Shown here piece by piece: positions 40,795 through 50,217 of a stretch of DNA of 64,000 nt (position 1 is its first letter; each line of letters opens with the position of its first letter). The translations under genes and the position numbers were made by a program. The notes beneath the pieces were generated by a model. The model was not told the DNA's origin. It made no database searches and saw nothing but the letters and a program-made list of their open reading frames with translations. The stretch is from Pseudomonas sp. UBA6562 (GTDB lineage Bacteria > Pseudomonadota > Gammaproteobacteria > Pseudomonadales > Pseudomonadaceae), in contig NZ_DJJS01000007.1 of assembly GCF_002434265.1 (NCBI RefSeq), positions 435,910 through 499,909 of the forward strand, written 5' to 3'.

Positions 40795-42480
40795 ATGCGA
40801 GAACCCGATCTGTATTTGCGCCCCCCTGGCAGCCCAGCACGCTCCCTGCTCGGCCAAGCTCCCTTCATCGGTCTGTTGGCGTTCTGCGGGATGCTTGCGG
40901 GCTGCGGTCAGGACAGCGCCCAGGTGGCGCGCAGCGACACGCCGGTGCGTGGCGGTACGCTGGTGTACGCCACGGACCGCGAGCCGACCTGCCTGGACCC
41001 GCACGTGGCCGGCGACATGCCGCAAGTCTTCATCGGCCAGCAGTACCTGGACTCGCTGGTGTCGATGGACGACCAAGGGCGTATCGGGCCTTGGCTGGCC
41101 GAGCGCTGGGAGGTGTCGCCGGACGGCCTGTCGTATACCTTCCACTTGCGCACCGACGTGCATTTCACTGACGGCACGCCGTTCAATGCGGCGGCGGTCA
41201 AGGCCAACCTCGACCACATGGCCAACCCCAAGACCCAGTCCAGCACCGCAGGTGGGTACATCCGCCAGTACCGCCGCACCGAGGTGATCGACGACAGCAC
41301 GGCGGTGGTCCACCTGGCCACCCCCTATGCGGCGTTTCTGGAAGTGCTGGCGCAAGGGTTCCTCGGCATCGAGTCACCGACCGCGCTGGCCCGGCCACGG
41401 GACGAGAACTGCGAGAGCCCGGTGGGCAGCGGCCCGTTCAAGGTCGTGCGCTGGGACCGGCAAAGCCAGGTCGAGCTGGTGCGCAACCCCGACTACAACT
41501 GGGCACCACCGACCGCCAAGCACCAAGGCCCGGCCTGGCTCGACCGGGTGATCTGGAAGTTCATCCAGGAACCGTCGGTGCGCTTCGCATCGCTGCAGGC
41601 CGGCGAGGTGGACGTGATCGAGGCGCTGCCCCCCGAATCCCACGAAGCCGCGCGGCGCAACCCCGACCTCCAGGTGCTGGTCGCCTTGCGTCCCGGCAAC
41701 CCCACCAATGGCACCCTCAACACCACCCGGGCGCCGTTCGACGACCTACGGGTACGCGAAGCCTTCGTGCGCAGTGCGGACATCGAAGGCGCGCTCAAGA
41801 GCGTCTACTTCGACGAGTTTCCGCGCGCCGGCGGCCCGCTGAGTTCGGCCACTCGCTTCTACAGTTCGGCCTTCGAAGGCGCCCAGGACTACGACCCGGC
41901 GCGTGCCGGCCAACTGCTCGACCAGGCCGGGTGGACGCAACGCGACGGCGAAGGCTATCGGGTCAAAGACGGCAAGCGGCTGAGCGTCCATGTGGTGATG
42001 GGCAACCGCACGCCACCGTCGGAATACACGCTGTGGGAGCAGGTGCAGGCCACCACGCGCCTGGCCGGGTTCGATCTGATCGTCGACCAGATGAGCGACG
42101 TGCAGGCCACCAAACGCCAGGCCGACTGGGACTATGACGTCCGCCTGGGGTACTGGAACACCAACACCGCCGATGTGCTGCGCATCATCTTCGGCGCCGA
42201 TTTCATCCAGCCAGCCGGTGTCGGTGGCTACCACCAGAACACTGCCGGTTACACCGACCCGGCGTTGGAGAAGCTGCTGCAGGACGCCTTGGCGACCCAG
42301 GACCCGGAGCAGCGCAAGACGCTGTACGACAAAGCCCAGCAGATCGCCTCGAGCCAGTACCTGCAACTGACCACCTACCCGCAAAGCACGCGCCTGGGCA
42401 TCTACAAGACCACCCAAGGGGTGCGCCTGGAGCCTTCGCTGGCGGTGACCTACCTCTATGACGCCTGGGTGAACAAATGA
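40795..42480 (+). CDS. Peptide-type ABC substrate-binding lipoprotein (set B)
   Basis: A 561-residue SBP_bac_5 solute-binding protein. The signal peptide ends MLAGC, giving a lipid-modified Cys near residue 37 and an anchored periplasmic protein. Family landmarks: GGTLVYATDREPTCLDPH, LAERWEVSPDGLSYTFHLRTDV, SPVGSGPFKVVRWDR, and DDLRVREAFVRSADI. CAGGA precedes the ATG. The permease start overlaps its stop. It is related to the protein at 30064 but well diverged, so this is an old duplication or separate recruitment. Both keep unusual WNTNT or WHTNTPD segments near residue 455, possibly part of a shared ligand site (inference). Confidence 0.88.
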   Translation: MREPDLYLRPPGSPARSLLGQAPFIGLLAFCGMLAGCGQDSAQVARSDTPVRGGTLVYATDREPTCLDPHVAGDMPQVFIGQQYLDSLVSMDDQGRIGPWLAERWEVSPDGLSYTFHLRTDVHFTDGTPFNAAAVKANLDHMANPKTQSSTAGGYIRQYRRTEVIDDSTAVVHLATPYAAFLEVLAQGFLGIESPTALARPRDENCESPVGSGPFKVVRWDRQSQVELVRNPDYNWAPPTAKHQGPAWLDRVIWKFIQEPSVRFASLQAGEVDVIEALPPESHEAARRNPDLQVLVALRPGNPTNGTLNTTRAPFDDLRVREAFVRSADIEGALKSVYFDEFPRAGGPLSSATRFYSSAFEGAQDYDPARAGQLLDQAGWTQRDGEGYRVKDGKRLSVHVVMGNRTPPSEYTLWEQVQATTRLAGFDLIVDQMSDVQATKRQADWDYDVRLGYWNTNTADVLRIIFGADFIQPAGVGGYHQNTAGYTDPALEKLLQDALATQDPEQRKTLYDKAQQIASSQYLQLTTYPQSTRLGIYKTTQGVRLEPSLAVTYLYDAWVNK

Positions 42481-43469
42481 GCGGAGTCCGCGTGAACGAC
42501 GTACCGGCCCAGCCGCGCCGCGAACGTCTGCAACAGCTGGGGCGCCGTGCCCTGTGGCGCCTGGGCGGCGGGTTGGTGGTGCTGTGGGCCGTGGCGACCC
42601 TGACCTTCTTCGCCTTGCGCCTGATGCCCGGCGACCCGGTGCAGGCCATTCTCGGCGGCCCCAGCGGCAACCCCACCCCGGAAACCATCGCCGAAGTCAC
42701 CCGCGAGTATGGGCTGGACAAGCCCTTGGCGGTGCAGTACGGGCTCTATCTGCTGCGCTTGGTGCAGGGCGATCTGGGCGTGTCCTACTCCCAGCACCTG
42801 CCAGTGACCCGTGTGCTGGCCGAGCAAGCGGGGCCGACGCTGGAACTGACGTTCTCCGCGCTGCTGCTGTCCTGGCTGTTGGTCCTGGTCTTGACGGTGT
42901 GGACCGCCGGACGGCGGCGCTGGGTCGGCCGCCTGGCCTCGCTGGCTGAAACGCTGTCGGCGGCGTTGCCGCACTTCTGGCTCGGCATCGTGCTGCTGGC
43001 GGTGTTCGCCTTTGGCCTGCGCTGGTTTCCGCCCGCGGGCAGCGACGGTTGGCGCACGCTGGTACTGCCGTCGTTCGCGCTGGCCATTCCGCTGGCGGGG
43101 TTCATCGCCCAGGTCACCCGCGAGTCGCTGGAGCTGACCCTCGAACAACCCTTCGTGCTGACCGCACGCACCCGCGGCCTGAGCGACCTGGCGGTGCGTT
43201 ACCGGCATGCCTTGCGCCACGCCGTGCTGCCGGGCATTTCGCTGTCGGGCTGGGCCATCGGCGCGCTGATCAGTGGCGCGGTGGTGATCGAAGTGATCTT
43301 TTCCCGCAAGGGCCTGGGCCGTCAGCTGTACCAGGCGGTGCAGACCCAGGACCTGCCGCTGACCATCGGCATCAGCCTGGTGGTCGCTGCCGGCTACGTG
43401 CTGGCCAACATTCTGGTCGACCTCCTGTACCTGTGGGTCGACCCTCGGCAAAAAGGGGCTGTGGCATGA
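42477..43469 (+). CDS. ABC importer permease, DppB-like (set B)
   Basis: A 330-residue inner-membrane permease. The start ATG overlaps the preceding stop. About six helices are visible. DppB-type landmarks are FFALRLMPGDPVQAILGG, YGLDKPLAVQYGLYLLRLVQGDLGVSYS and the EAA loop ARTRGLSDLAVRYRHALRHAVLPG. The C-terminus is DLLYLWVDPR. Its own stop overlaps the next permease, so the four transporter genes of this set are tightly coupled. Confidence 0.92.
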   Translation: MSGVRVNDVPAQPRRERLQQLGRRALWRLGGGLVVLWAVATLTFFALRLMPGDPVQAILGGPSGNPTPETIAEVTREYGLDKPLAVQYGLYLLRLVQGDLGVSYSQHLPVTRVLAEQAGPTLELTFSALLLSWLLVLVLTVWTAGRRRWVGRLASLAETLSAALPHFWLGIVLLAVFAFGLRWFPPAGSDGWRTLVLPSFALAIPLAGFIAQVTRESLELTLEQPFVLTARTRGLSDLAVRYRHALRHAVLPGISLSGWAIGALISGAVVIEVIFSRKGLGRQLYQAVQTQDLPLTIGISLVVAAGYVLANILVDLLYLWVDPRQKGAVA

Positions 43470-44329
43470 GCGAACTGACGTTGGAGACCTCTCCGCCCAC
43501 CGTGGGCGTGCAGCGTGCCCCGCGACGCCTGCGCGTCGGGCCACTGCTGGCGCTGGCGTTTCTGTCGCTGGTCATCGTCGCGGCCATTGCGCCGCAGTGG
43601 TTCGCCCACAGCGATCCGCTGGCCATCGTGCCGCGCGATGCCTTCCACCCGCCGGGCTGGTCGCACTGGTTCGGCACCGACCAGTCCGGGCGCGACATCT
43701 TTTCCCGGGTCATCCATGGCACCCGCCAGTCGCTGCTGATCGGCATCGCGGCCACTGCCATCGCCATGGGCATCGCCATCGTGCTGGGGCTGCTCAGCGG
43801 CCTGGGCGGGGCGCAACTCGACCGAGGCGTTGGCTGGCTGCTGGAGGTGCTGTTCGCCTTTCCCAGCCTGATCCTGGCGCTGCTGTTCGTGGCCATCTTC
43901 GGCAGCGGTATCGGCCCGTTGATCGTGGCCACCGGTTTGGGCGCTGCGCCGGGTTATGCGCGCATGGTGCGCGGTCAGATCCTGGCAGTGCGCAACGCCG
44001 GGTACATCGAGTCGGCGCGGGCGCTGGGGCATGCGCCGCTGCGCATCATCACGCGGCAACTGTTGCCCAACGCCATGCGGCCTTTGATCGTGACCCTGAC
44101 CATGGGCGTCGGTCAGGCCATCGTCTGGGCGTCGGCCTTGAGCTTTCTCGGCCTGGGCGCCCGGCCTCCGGCCCCGGAGTGGGGGACCATGCTGTCGATG
44201 GGCCGCGACTTCATCGCCCATGCCTGGTGGCTGACCTTCTTTCCAGGGCTGTTCATCGTCCTGACCACGCTGTCGACCACCGTGGCCGGCCGCTACCTGC
44301 AACGACGCCTCGAGGGCCGTCTGTCATGA
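43466..44329 (+). CDS. ABC importer permease, DppC-like (set B)
   Basis: A 287-residue permease beginning at the ATG that overlaps the previous stop. The longer in-frame ORF reaching back to 43049 is read-through within the upstream gene. Landmarks: WFGTDQSGRDIFSRVIHGTRQS, FAFPSLILALLFVAIFG, the EAA loop ARALGHAPLRIITRQLLPN and SFLGLGARPPAPEWGTML. It partners with the DppB-like protein at 42477. Confidence 0.92.
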   Translation: MSELTLETSPPTVGVQRAPRRLRVGPLLALAFLSLVIVAAIAPQWFAHSDPLAIVPRDAFHPPGWSHWFGTDQSGRDIFSRVIHGTRQSLLIGIAATAIAMGIAIVLGLLSGLGGAQLDRGVGWLLEVLFAFPSLILALLFVAIFGSGIGPLIVATGLGAAPGYARMVRGQILAVRNAGYIESARALGHAPLRIITRQLLPNAMRPLIVTLTMGVGQAIVWASALSFLGLGARPPAPEWGTMLSMGRDFIAHAWWLTFFPGLFIVLTTLSTTVAGRYLQRRLEGRLS

Positions 44330-46041
44330 GCGAAAGCAAACGCTTGATCGTCGAAGGCTTGTCCATCGAGTTCGCTGGGCAGTCGGTGGTGCGCAACCTG
44401 TCCTTCACCCTGGAGCCGGGACGGACCTTGGCCCTGGTCGGGGAATCCGGCTCGGGCAAGAGCGTGACCGCGCGCAGCCTGGTCGGGCTGGCGGGCGAGG
44501 GCGCGCGGATCACCGCGCGGCGTCTGAACTATGCCGGGCGCGACCTGCTCAGGCTGTCCGAGCGCGGCTGGCAGGCGTTGCGCGGCAAGGATATCGGCGT
44601 GGTCTTGCAGGATGCCTTGGTGTCGCTGGACCCGCTGCGGCCGGTGGGCAAGGAAATCCTCGAAGTGTTGCAGACCCATCGTTGGGGCGACCCACATAGC
44701 CGCAACGAGCGTGTGGTCGAGCTGCTGGAGCTGGTGGGGGTCCCCGAGCCGCGCTTGCGCGCCCGGCAACGCCCCGACCAGCTGTCCGGCGGCCTGCGCC
44801 AGCGTGCGCTGATCGCCAGCGCCCTGGCGCTCGATCCGGGCCTGGTGATCGCCGACGAGCCGACCACGGCGCTGGACGCCACGGTGCAGGCGCAGATCCT
44901 GCAAGTGTTGCAGCAGATCAAGGCGCGCGGCGATTCGCTGCTGATCATCAGCCACGACCTGGCCGTGGTGGCGCAACTGGCGGACGACGTTTTGGTGCTG
45001 CGCCACGGCGAAACGGTGGAGCAAGGCCCCATGGAGCAGGTGCTGCGCGCGCCGCGCCACCCCTATACACGGTCACTGCTCGATGCCGTGCCCGCCGAGC
45101 ACGCGCGCGGAACGCGCTTGTCGCCGGGACAGTCCGCCGCCCTCCAGGCGCCGCGCACGCGACAGGATGCGCCGGTGCTGCTCAAGGCGGTCGGACTGGG
45201 CAAGCGCTACCTGGGCCCGGATCGACAGGTGCTGCAGGTCGTCGAGGGGGTTGGCTTCGAGCTGCGCGCCGGCAGAACGCTGGGCATCGTCGGCGAGTCC
45301 GGGTCGGGCAAGACCACCGTGGCACGCATCGTACTGGGCCTGCTGCAACCCGACGCCGGGGAAGTGCGCTTTCTCGACCGGCTCTGGACTGCGACGGGCG
45401 ATCGGCAGGTACCGGAAAAGGAGCGGCGCCTGCACCGGCGCGACATCAGCGTGATCTATCAAGACCCCCTCAGCTCGTTCGACCCGCGTTGGAGCGTTGG
45501 GCAGATTCTGGCCGACGCGCTGGACGTCGCCGGTGTCGAGCCCGCGCAGCAACCGGCGCGCATCGCGCAGTTGCTGGAACAGGTACGGCTACACCCGCAT
45601 CTGCAAGGTCGGCGACCCTTGCAACTGTCCGGCGGCCAGCGCCAGCGGGTGGCCATCGCCCGAGCCATCGCCAGCGATCCCAAGGTGATCGTCTGCGACG
45701 AGCCGGTGTCGGCGCTGGACGTTTCGGTGCAAGCGCAAGTGCTCGATCTGCTGGCCGACCTGCAGGCGCAACTGGGCCTGGCGTATCTGTTCATTTCCCA
45801 CGACCTGGGTGTGATCCGCCATGTCAGCGACGACGTGCTGGTGATGCGCCACGGCCAAGTGGTGGAAAGCGCCGAGGTCGAGACGCTGTTCGACCACCCG
45901 CAACACGAATACACCCGGCGTCTGCTCGGGGCCGTGCCGCGCTTGCCCGGCTCGGGCGCCGCGCTGGTGGTGCCGCCCCTGGAACCCGAGCACCCGACGT
46001 CGCTGTTCGACGAATCCCGCCTGTGGAAAATCGCTATCTAG
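44326..46041 (+). CDS. Fused double ATPase of peptide-type ABC importer (set B)
   Basis: A 571-residue DppD-DppF fusion. NBD1: GESGSGKS near residue 39, QDALVSLDPLRP, LSGGLRQRA, VIADEPTTALD and ISHD. NBD2: GESGSGKT near 323, QDPLSSFDPR, LSGGQRQRV, VIVCDEPVSALD and ISHD. Starts on the previous stop (ATGA). The same Leu-for-Gln change in the first signature and the same QDAL-LDPLR segment occur in the set A ATPase, marking them as one subfamily. It ends WKIAI, echoing the LQIAI tail of set A. Confidence 0.92.
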   Translation: MSESKRLIVEGLSIEFAGQSVVRNLSFTLEPGRTLALVGESGSGKSVTARSLVGLAGEGARITARRLNYAGRDLLRLSERGWQALRGKDIGVVLQDALVSLDPLRPVGKEILEVLQTHRWGDPHSRNERVVELLELVGVPEPRLRARQRPDQLSGGLRQRALIASALALDPGLVIADEPTTALDATVQAQILQVLQQIKARGDSLLIISHDLAVVAQLADDVLVLRHGETVEQGPMEQVLRAPRHPYTRSLLDAVPAEHARGTRLSPGQSAALQAPRTRQDAPVLLKAVGLGKRYLGPDRQVLQVVEGVGFELRAGRTLGIVGESGSGKTTVARIVLGLLQPDAGEVRFLDRLWTATGDRQVPEKERRLHRRDISVIYQDPLSSFDPRWSVGQILADALDVAGVEPAQQPARIAQLLEQVRLHPHLQGRRPLQLSGGQRQRVAIARAIASDPKVIVCDEPVSALDVSVQAQVLDLLADLQAQLGLAYLFISHDLGVIRHVSDDVLVMRHGQVVESAEVETLFDHPQHEYTRRLLGAVPRLPGSGAALVVPPLEPEHPTSLFDESRLWKIAI

Positions 46042-46075
46042 TGCTGCCTAGCCGCAGCCTGCACAAGGAACTGTC

Positions 46076-47284
46076 ATGAGTACGTTGTCCGCTGTCGCCC
46101 AACCCGCCGCCCCCACGGTCGAAACACTCAACGCCCGCGCCGACCTGCTGTTGCCGCAGATCGCCGCCGGTGCTGCGCAACGCGAACGCGAGCGGCAACT
46201 GCCCTATGAAGCGGTCGCGCAGATCGCCGCTGCGGGGCTGTTCACCACGCGCATCCCCACCCGCTACGGCGGCGCCGGGGGTGCGGTCAAGGACGTCATC
46301 GCGCTGTTGGTGCGCATCGCCGCCGCCGACTCCAACGTCGCCCAGGCGTTGCGCCCCGGTTTCGGGTTCGTCGAAGGCTTGCTGGCCTCGACTGCCGAAG
46401 GCGCCGAGGCCGAGCGCGAACGCTGGTTCGCCCGTTACCTCGAGGGGGCGGTGGTGGGCAACGCCGGCTGGGAAATCGGCAGCGCCAATGGGTCGGTCAG
46501 CGCGCGCATCGTGCGTGAGGGTGACCACTACCGGGCCAGTGGCAGCAAGTATTACAGCACCGGCTCCCTGTACGCCGACTGGGTCAGTGCGGTGGCGCTG
46601 GACGAGAACGACCAGCCGGTGTCGTTCATCCTGCCCCGCGATCGCCAGGGCTTGGAGTTGCTCGACGATTTCGATGCCATGGGGCAGCGCCTGACGGCCA
46701 GTGGCACCACGCACTTGCATGACGTGCTGGTCAGGCCCGAAGAAATCCGCACCCGCACGGTCGAGGAGGGCAAGCGCACCATCGTCACGCCCTTCCTGCA
46801 GTTGTTCCTGGCCTCGGTGCAGGCCGGGATCGCCCGCAACGCCCTGAACGATGCAGTCGATTTCGCCAATCGGCATGCGCGGCCGATCAAGCACAGCACG
46901 GCCACCCGTTCGGTCGACGATCCCTATGTGGAGCTGAGCGTAGGCGACATCTCGGCCCGGGCCTTCACGGCCGAGGCCGTGGTGCTGCGTGCGGCCGAAT
47001 CCATCGACCGCGCGTGGGCCGCAGACCTGCAGCCACAGGCCGTCGACCAGGCCGCGGTGGAAGTCGCCCAGGCGCAGTACATCGCGGCCGAATCCGCGCT
47101 CAAGGCCGCCGAGTGGCTGTTCGATGTGGGCGGGGCGTCCACCACTGGGCGCAGCCACAACCTGGATCGTCATTGGCGCAACGCGCGTACCGTGGCCAAC
47201 CACAATCCGCGGCAATGGAAAGCCGCAGCGGTGGGTGCCTGGCAGCTCAAAGGCACGCCGCCGCCGACCTCGGGGTTGTTCTGA
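46076..47284 (+). CDS. SfnB/DszC-like acyl-CoA-dehydrogenase-fold monooxygenase (set B)
   Basis: A 402-residue relative of the enzyme at 32739, with AAGGA before the ATG and 34 bases after the ATPase stop. Shared features: RYGGAGG near the substrate loop, ADSNVAQALRPGFGFVEGLL, GSKYYSTGSLYADWVSAVAL, GQRLTASGTTHLHDVLV, and the subgroup motif RHWRNART near residue 365. It should use reduced flavin and oxygen in the cytoplasm on the compound imported by set B (inference). It contains two Met and no Cys. SfnB in P. putida belongs to dimethyl sulfone utilisation, which supports a sulfur role without fixing the substrate. Confidence 0.85.
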   Translation: MSTLSAVAQPAAPTVETLNARADLLLPQIAAGAAQRERERQLPYEAVAQIAAAGLFTTRIPTRYGGAGGAVKDVIALLVRIAAADSNVAQALRPGFGFVEGLLASTAEGAEAERERWFARYLEGAVVGNAGWEIGSANGSVSARIVREGDHYRASGSKYYSTGSLYADWVSAVALDENDQPVSFILPRDRQGLELLDDFDAMGQRLTASGTTHLHDVLVRPEEIRTRTVEEGKRTIVTPFLQLFLASVQAGIARNALNDAVDFANRHARPIKHSTATRSVDDPYVELSVGDISARAFTAEAVVLRAAESIDRAWAADLQPQAVDQAAVEVAQAQYIAAESALKAAEWLFDVGGASTTGRSHNLDRHWRNARTVANHNPRQWKAAAVGAWQLKGTPPPTSGLF

Positions 47285-47307
47285 CGCGCAAGCGGTGCAG
47301 ACCGACC

Positions 47308-48753
47308 ATGGGCATCGAGCACAGCCTGGCTACGCGGGCCGATCCGACGAGCGCCGTCGCAGCCGCCACGCCCCTCTGGCGCATCCCGATGATCATCGGC
47401 TGCGCATTGTTCATGGAGCTGATCGACGCGACGGCCGTGCTCACCGCACTGCCGCAGATGGCTACGGAATTTTCCGAGCCCAGTGTGCGCATGAACCTGG
47501 TGGTGTCGCTGTATCTGCTGGCCGCTGCACTGTTCGTGCCGATCAGCAGTTGGGCGGCGGAGCGGTTCGGGCCGCGGCGTGTGTTCGTCGTCGCCATCGT
47601 GCTGTTCACCGTGGCGTCCCTGGCCTGCGCCTGTTCGACCTCATTGTTGCAGCTGTCGCTGGCGCGCATGGCCCAAGGCGCGGCCGGGGCGATGATGGTG
47701 CCGGTGGGGCAGGTGATCCTGTTGCGTTGGTCGCCGCGCGAACATCTGCTACGGACCATGTCGTACCTGACCATCCCGGCGTTGATCGGCCCGGTGCTAG
47801 GGCCGCCCTTGGGTGGCCTGCTGGTGACCCTACTGTCCTGGCAATGGATCTTTCTGATCAATCTGCCCATCGGCGTGCTTGGGGTAGGGCTGGTGTTGCG
47901 GCATGTTCCCGACTATCCCGGCCTGGATGCCAGGCCTCTGGACAAACCGGGCCTGTTGCTGAGCGCTGTGGGGTTGGCAGGGCTGGTGTTCGGCTGCGAA
48001 GCGCTGGGCCATGGTTTGCTACCGCGCGCGTGGGCCGTGCTGCTGATCGTCGGCGGCCTGCTCGGCGCGCTGGGGTATGTGCGGTACGCCCGACGCGCCG
48101 CCCACCCGTTGATCGACCTGCGTCTGCTGCGGATTCCAACCTTCGGGATCGCCTTCTGGGGCGGCAACCTGATGCGCATCGGCAGTGCTGCGCAGCCCTT
48201 TCTGCTGGTGCTGTTGTTTCAGGTCTGTTTTGGCCTGAGCCCTTTGCAGGCCGGTCTGCTGAGTTTCGTCGGCGGAGCCGGCGCATTCGTCATGAAGCTG
48301 CTGGCAGTGGGCATCGTCAACCGCTTCGGCTTCAAGCGCACGCTGATCGGCAATGCCGTGCTGACCGGCCTGAGCCTGGCCGCCACCGCGCTGTTCGATC
48401 CGTCGACGCCGTATTGGGTGATCGTGCTCGTGCTGTTCGTCAGCGGCGTGATCCGTTCCCTGCAGTTCAGCACCCTGGGTGCGCTGACCTACGCCGACGT
48501 GCCACCTGAGCGGTCGAGCGGCGCCAGTAGCCTCTCGGCGATGAGTGTGCAACTGACGATGAGCGTCTCGGTGGGCCTGGCCGCTGCCGTGTTGAGCCTG
48601 GTCATGGCCGTGCGCGGCCACGCGGCGGTCGCCCAGAGCGACATCGCCTGGGTCATGGGGTTGGCCGGCGGCTTGTGCGTGGCCTCGGCGCTGGTCTATC
48701 GCCGCCTGGCCGGCAATGCCGGAAGTGAGGTGTTGGGCCGGCGTACGCGTTGA
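47308..48753 (+). CDS. MFS transporter, DHA2 (EmrB-like) family
   Basis: A 481-residue inner-membrane transporter with about 14 hydrophobic segments, the count expected for DHA2 drug:proton antiporters. Early motif LIDATAVLTALPQMATEF and the loop motif WAAERFGPRRVF are typical, as is GQVILLRWSPREHL and IGPVLGPPLGG (motif C region). The start ATG at 47308 is the first Met after the upstream stop, with only a weak ribosome site; much of the longer ORF overlaps the preceding gene. Position suggests export of a by-product such as a desulfurised skeleton, or uptake of a related compound. The substrate is unknown. Confidence 0.88.
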   Translation: MGIEHSLATRADPTSAVAAATPLWRIPMIIGCALFMELIDATAVLTALPQMATEFSEPSVRMNLVVSLYLLAAALFVPISSWAAERFGPRRVFVVAIVLFTVASLACACSTSLLQLSLARMAQGAAGAMMVPVGQVILLRWSPREHLLRTMSYLTIPALIGPVLGPPLGGLLVTLLSWQWIFLINLPIGVLGVGLVLRHVPDYPGLDARPLDKPGLLLSAVGLAGLVFGCEALGHGLLPRAWAVLLIVGGLLGALGYVRYARRAAHPLIDLRLLRIPTFGIAFWGGNLMRIGSAAQPFLLVLLFQVCFGLSPLQAGLLSFVGGAGAFVMKLLAVGIVNRFGFKRTLIGNAVLTGLSLAATALFDPSTPYWVIVLVLFVSGVIRSLQFSTLGALTYADVPPERSSGASSLSAMSVQLTMSVSVGLAAAVLSLVMAVRGHAAVAQSDIAWVMGLAGGLCVASALVYRRLAGNAGSEVLGRRTR

Positions 48754-48851
48754 ACTGTCGGTTTGCGCACAGTGGACGTGCAGCCAGTGTCGCAAACCAG
48801 ACTGATGCGCGTTGGCTCAGGTGCCAAGCGGCGCGCAATTCCAGGCCTGCG

Positions 48852-48956
48852 GGGGTTGTGGAGGACGGCAGCCACCGGCAATTGCTGAGCCAGGGCGGTC
48901 ACTACGCCAGGTTGTGGAACCAGCAGTTCAGCGATGAGTTGGGCGAGGCGATCTGA
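48852..48956 (+). pseudogene. Remnant of an ABC exporter ATPase C-terminus
   Basis: This frame encodes VVEDGSHRQLLSQGGHYARLW followed by a short acidic tail and a stop. That sequence is the usual last stretch of MsbA-like exporter ATPases, after the H-loop. No Walker A, signature or membrane domain precedes it; upstream is the end of the MFS gene. It looks like the stub of a deleted gene. The remaining 60 bases to the next gene hold a small ACCCAG/CTGGGT hairpin (48983-48997) without a T-tail. Confidence 0.45.
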
Positions 48957-49017
48957 CCCGGTGTAAGCGGGGGATTGCCCTAACCCAGTCGCTGGGTCGG
49001 GGCGGATAACGTCGGGC

Positions 49018-50118
49018 TCATATCGACAAATGCAGCGTGCGTTCGTCGATCGCACTCTGCGCTTGGCGGCGTTTGTTGACCTTGAGTTCGCCGAGGTTGA
49101 TCAGCAGCGTACGCGTGACGTTGCGGCTCAAGCCCAGCAGTTCGGCAGTGTGCACCTGATTGTGGTGGCAAAAGCGGTAGGCTGCGCCCAGTAACGTGCG
49201 CTCGACGTGCTCGTGCAGATTGTCCACCTGCTCTTCGAACAGGCGCTGCATGGCCTGTTCGAGCAACCCGAACGCCGACTGGCCGCTGTCGGGCGACGCC
49301 TCGTGGCGCTCCAGGCGCAGGTTGGACAGGCGCAGATCATCGCTGTGGATCACGCCGTCCTTGCAGACCAGCAAGGTATGGTGGATGACGTTCTCCAGCT
49401 CACGGATGTTGCCGGGCCAGCTGTAGCCGGCCAACTTGCGTTCGGCCTCGGGGCTCAGCACGATCGGGCCATAGTTCAGGCGGCGGCTGTAGCTGTCGAT
49501 GAAGTGCCGCACCAGGGGGAGGATGTCCCCCGGGCGTTCGCGCAATGGGCTCAGCTCCAGATTGACCACGTTCAGGCGATAGAACAGGTCTTCGCGAAAG
49601 TGACCGGCGTTGATGGCTTTTTCCAATTCCACATTGGTGGCGGCCAGCACCCGCACGTTGATCGGAACGCTCTTGCGCGAGCCCAGGCGCACGACTTCGC
49701 GCTCCTGCAGCACACGCAGCAGCTTGACCTGGATGGACATCGGCAGGTCGCCGATCTCGTCGAGAAACAGCGTGCCGCCGTTGGCTTCTTCGAACCAGCC
49801 CGCCTTGGCGCTGAGCGCGCCGGTGAAGGCGCCTTTCTCATGGCCGAACAGCTCGGCTTCGACCAGCGATTCGGAAAAGGCCCCGCAGTTGACGGCCACG
49901 AACGGCTGGCCCTTGCGTGCGCTCAGGTTGTGGATGTGCCTGGCCACCAGCTCCTTGCCGGTGCCGGTTTCGCCGATGATCAACACGCTGGCCTCGCTGG
50001 GCGCGACCTGTTGCAGGTGCTTGAGCAGGGCTTTGGAGGTGGGATCTTCGAAGACTTGCGCAGTGGCGCGGATCGATGTGGCCAGTGCGGGAGAGGGAGG
50101 GAGGGTGAGTAGATGCAT
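49018..50118 (-). CDS. sfnR: SfnR-like sigma54-dependent activator
   Basis: A 366-residue enhancer-binding protein with a very short N-terminus and no receiver or sensor domain, like SfnR of P. putida. AAA+ domain: Walker A GETGTGKE (residues 49-56), the sigma54-contacting GAFTGA (96-101), Walker B GGTLFLDEIGDLP, the arginine-finger region FREDLFYRLNV, and SWPGNIRELENVI. The C-terminus carries a Fis-type helix-turn-helix (HNQVHTAELLGLSRNVTRTLL). It is the last gene of a leftward tonB-exbB-exbD-sfnR series, 99 bases after exbD. It is the best candidate to drive the four sigma54 promoters found here. Without a sensor domain its activity is probably set by its own expression level, known to depend on sulfur supply for SfnR. 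Confidence 0.88.
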   Translation of the reverse strand: MHLLTLPPSPALATSIRATAQVFEDPTSKALLKHLQQVAPSEASVLIIGETGTGKELVARHIHNLSARKGQPFVAVNCGAFSESLVEAELFGHEKGAFTGALSAKAGWFEEANGGTLFLDEIGDLPMSIQVKLLRVLQEREVVRLGSRKSVPINVRVLAATNVELEKAINAGHFREDLFYRLNVVNLELSPLRERPGDILPLVRHFIDSYSRRLNYGPIVLSPEAERKLAGYSWPGNIRELENVIHHTLLVCKDGVIHSDDLRLSNLRLERHEASPDSGQSAFGLLEQAMQRLFEEQVDNLHEHVERTLLGAAYRFCHHNQVHTAELLGLSRNVTRTLLINLGELKVNKRRQAQSAIDERTLHLSI

Positions 50119-50217
50119 GGGTGTGCCTCTGTATGAGGGCCGGGGCAGGGCATCGCTCGACGACCTGCCCCCCGACCCGCGATGGGATGCGCGCCTGCAG
50201 CCACAGCAGGCTCAGGC

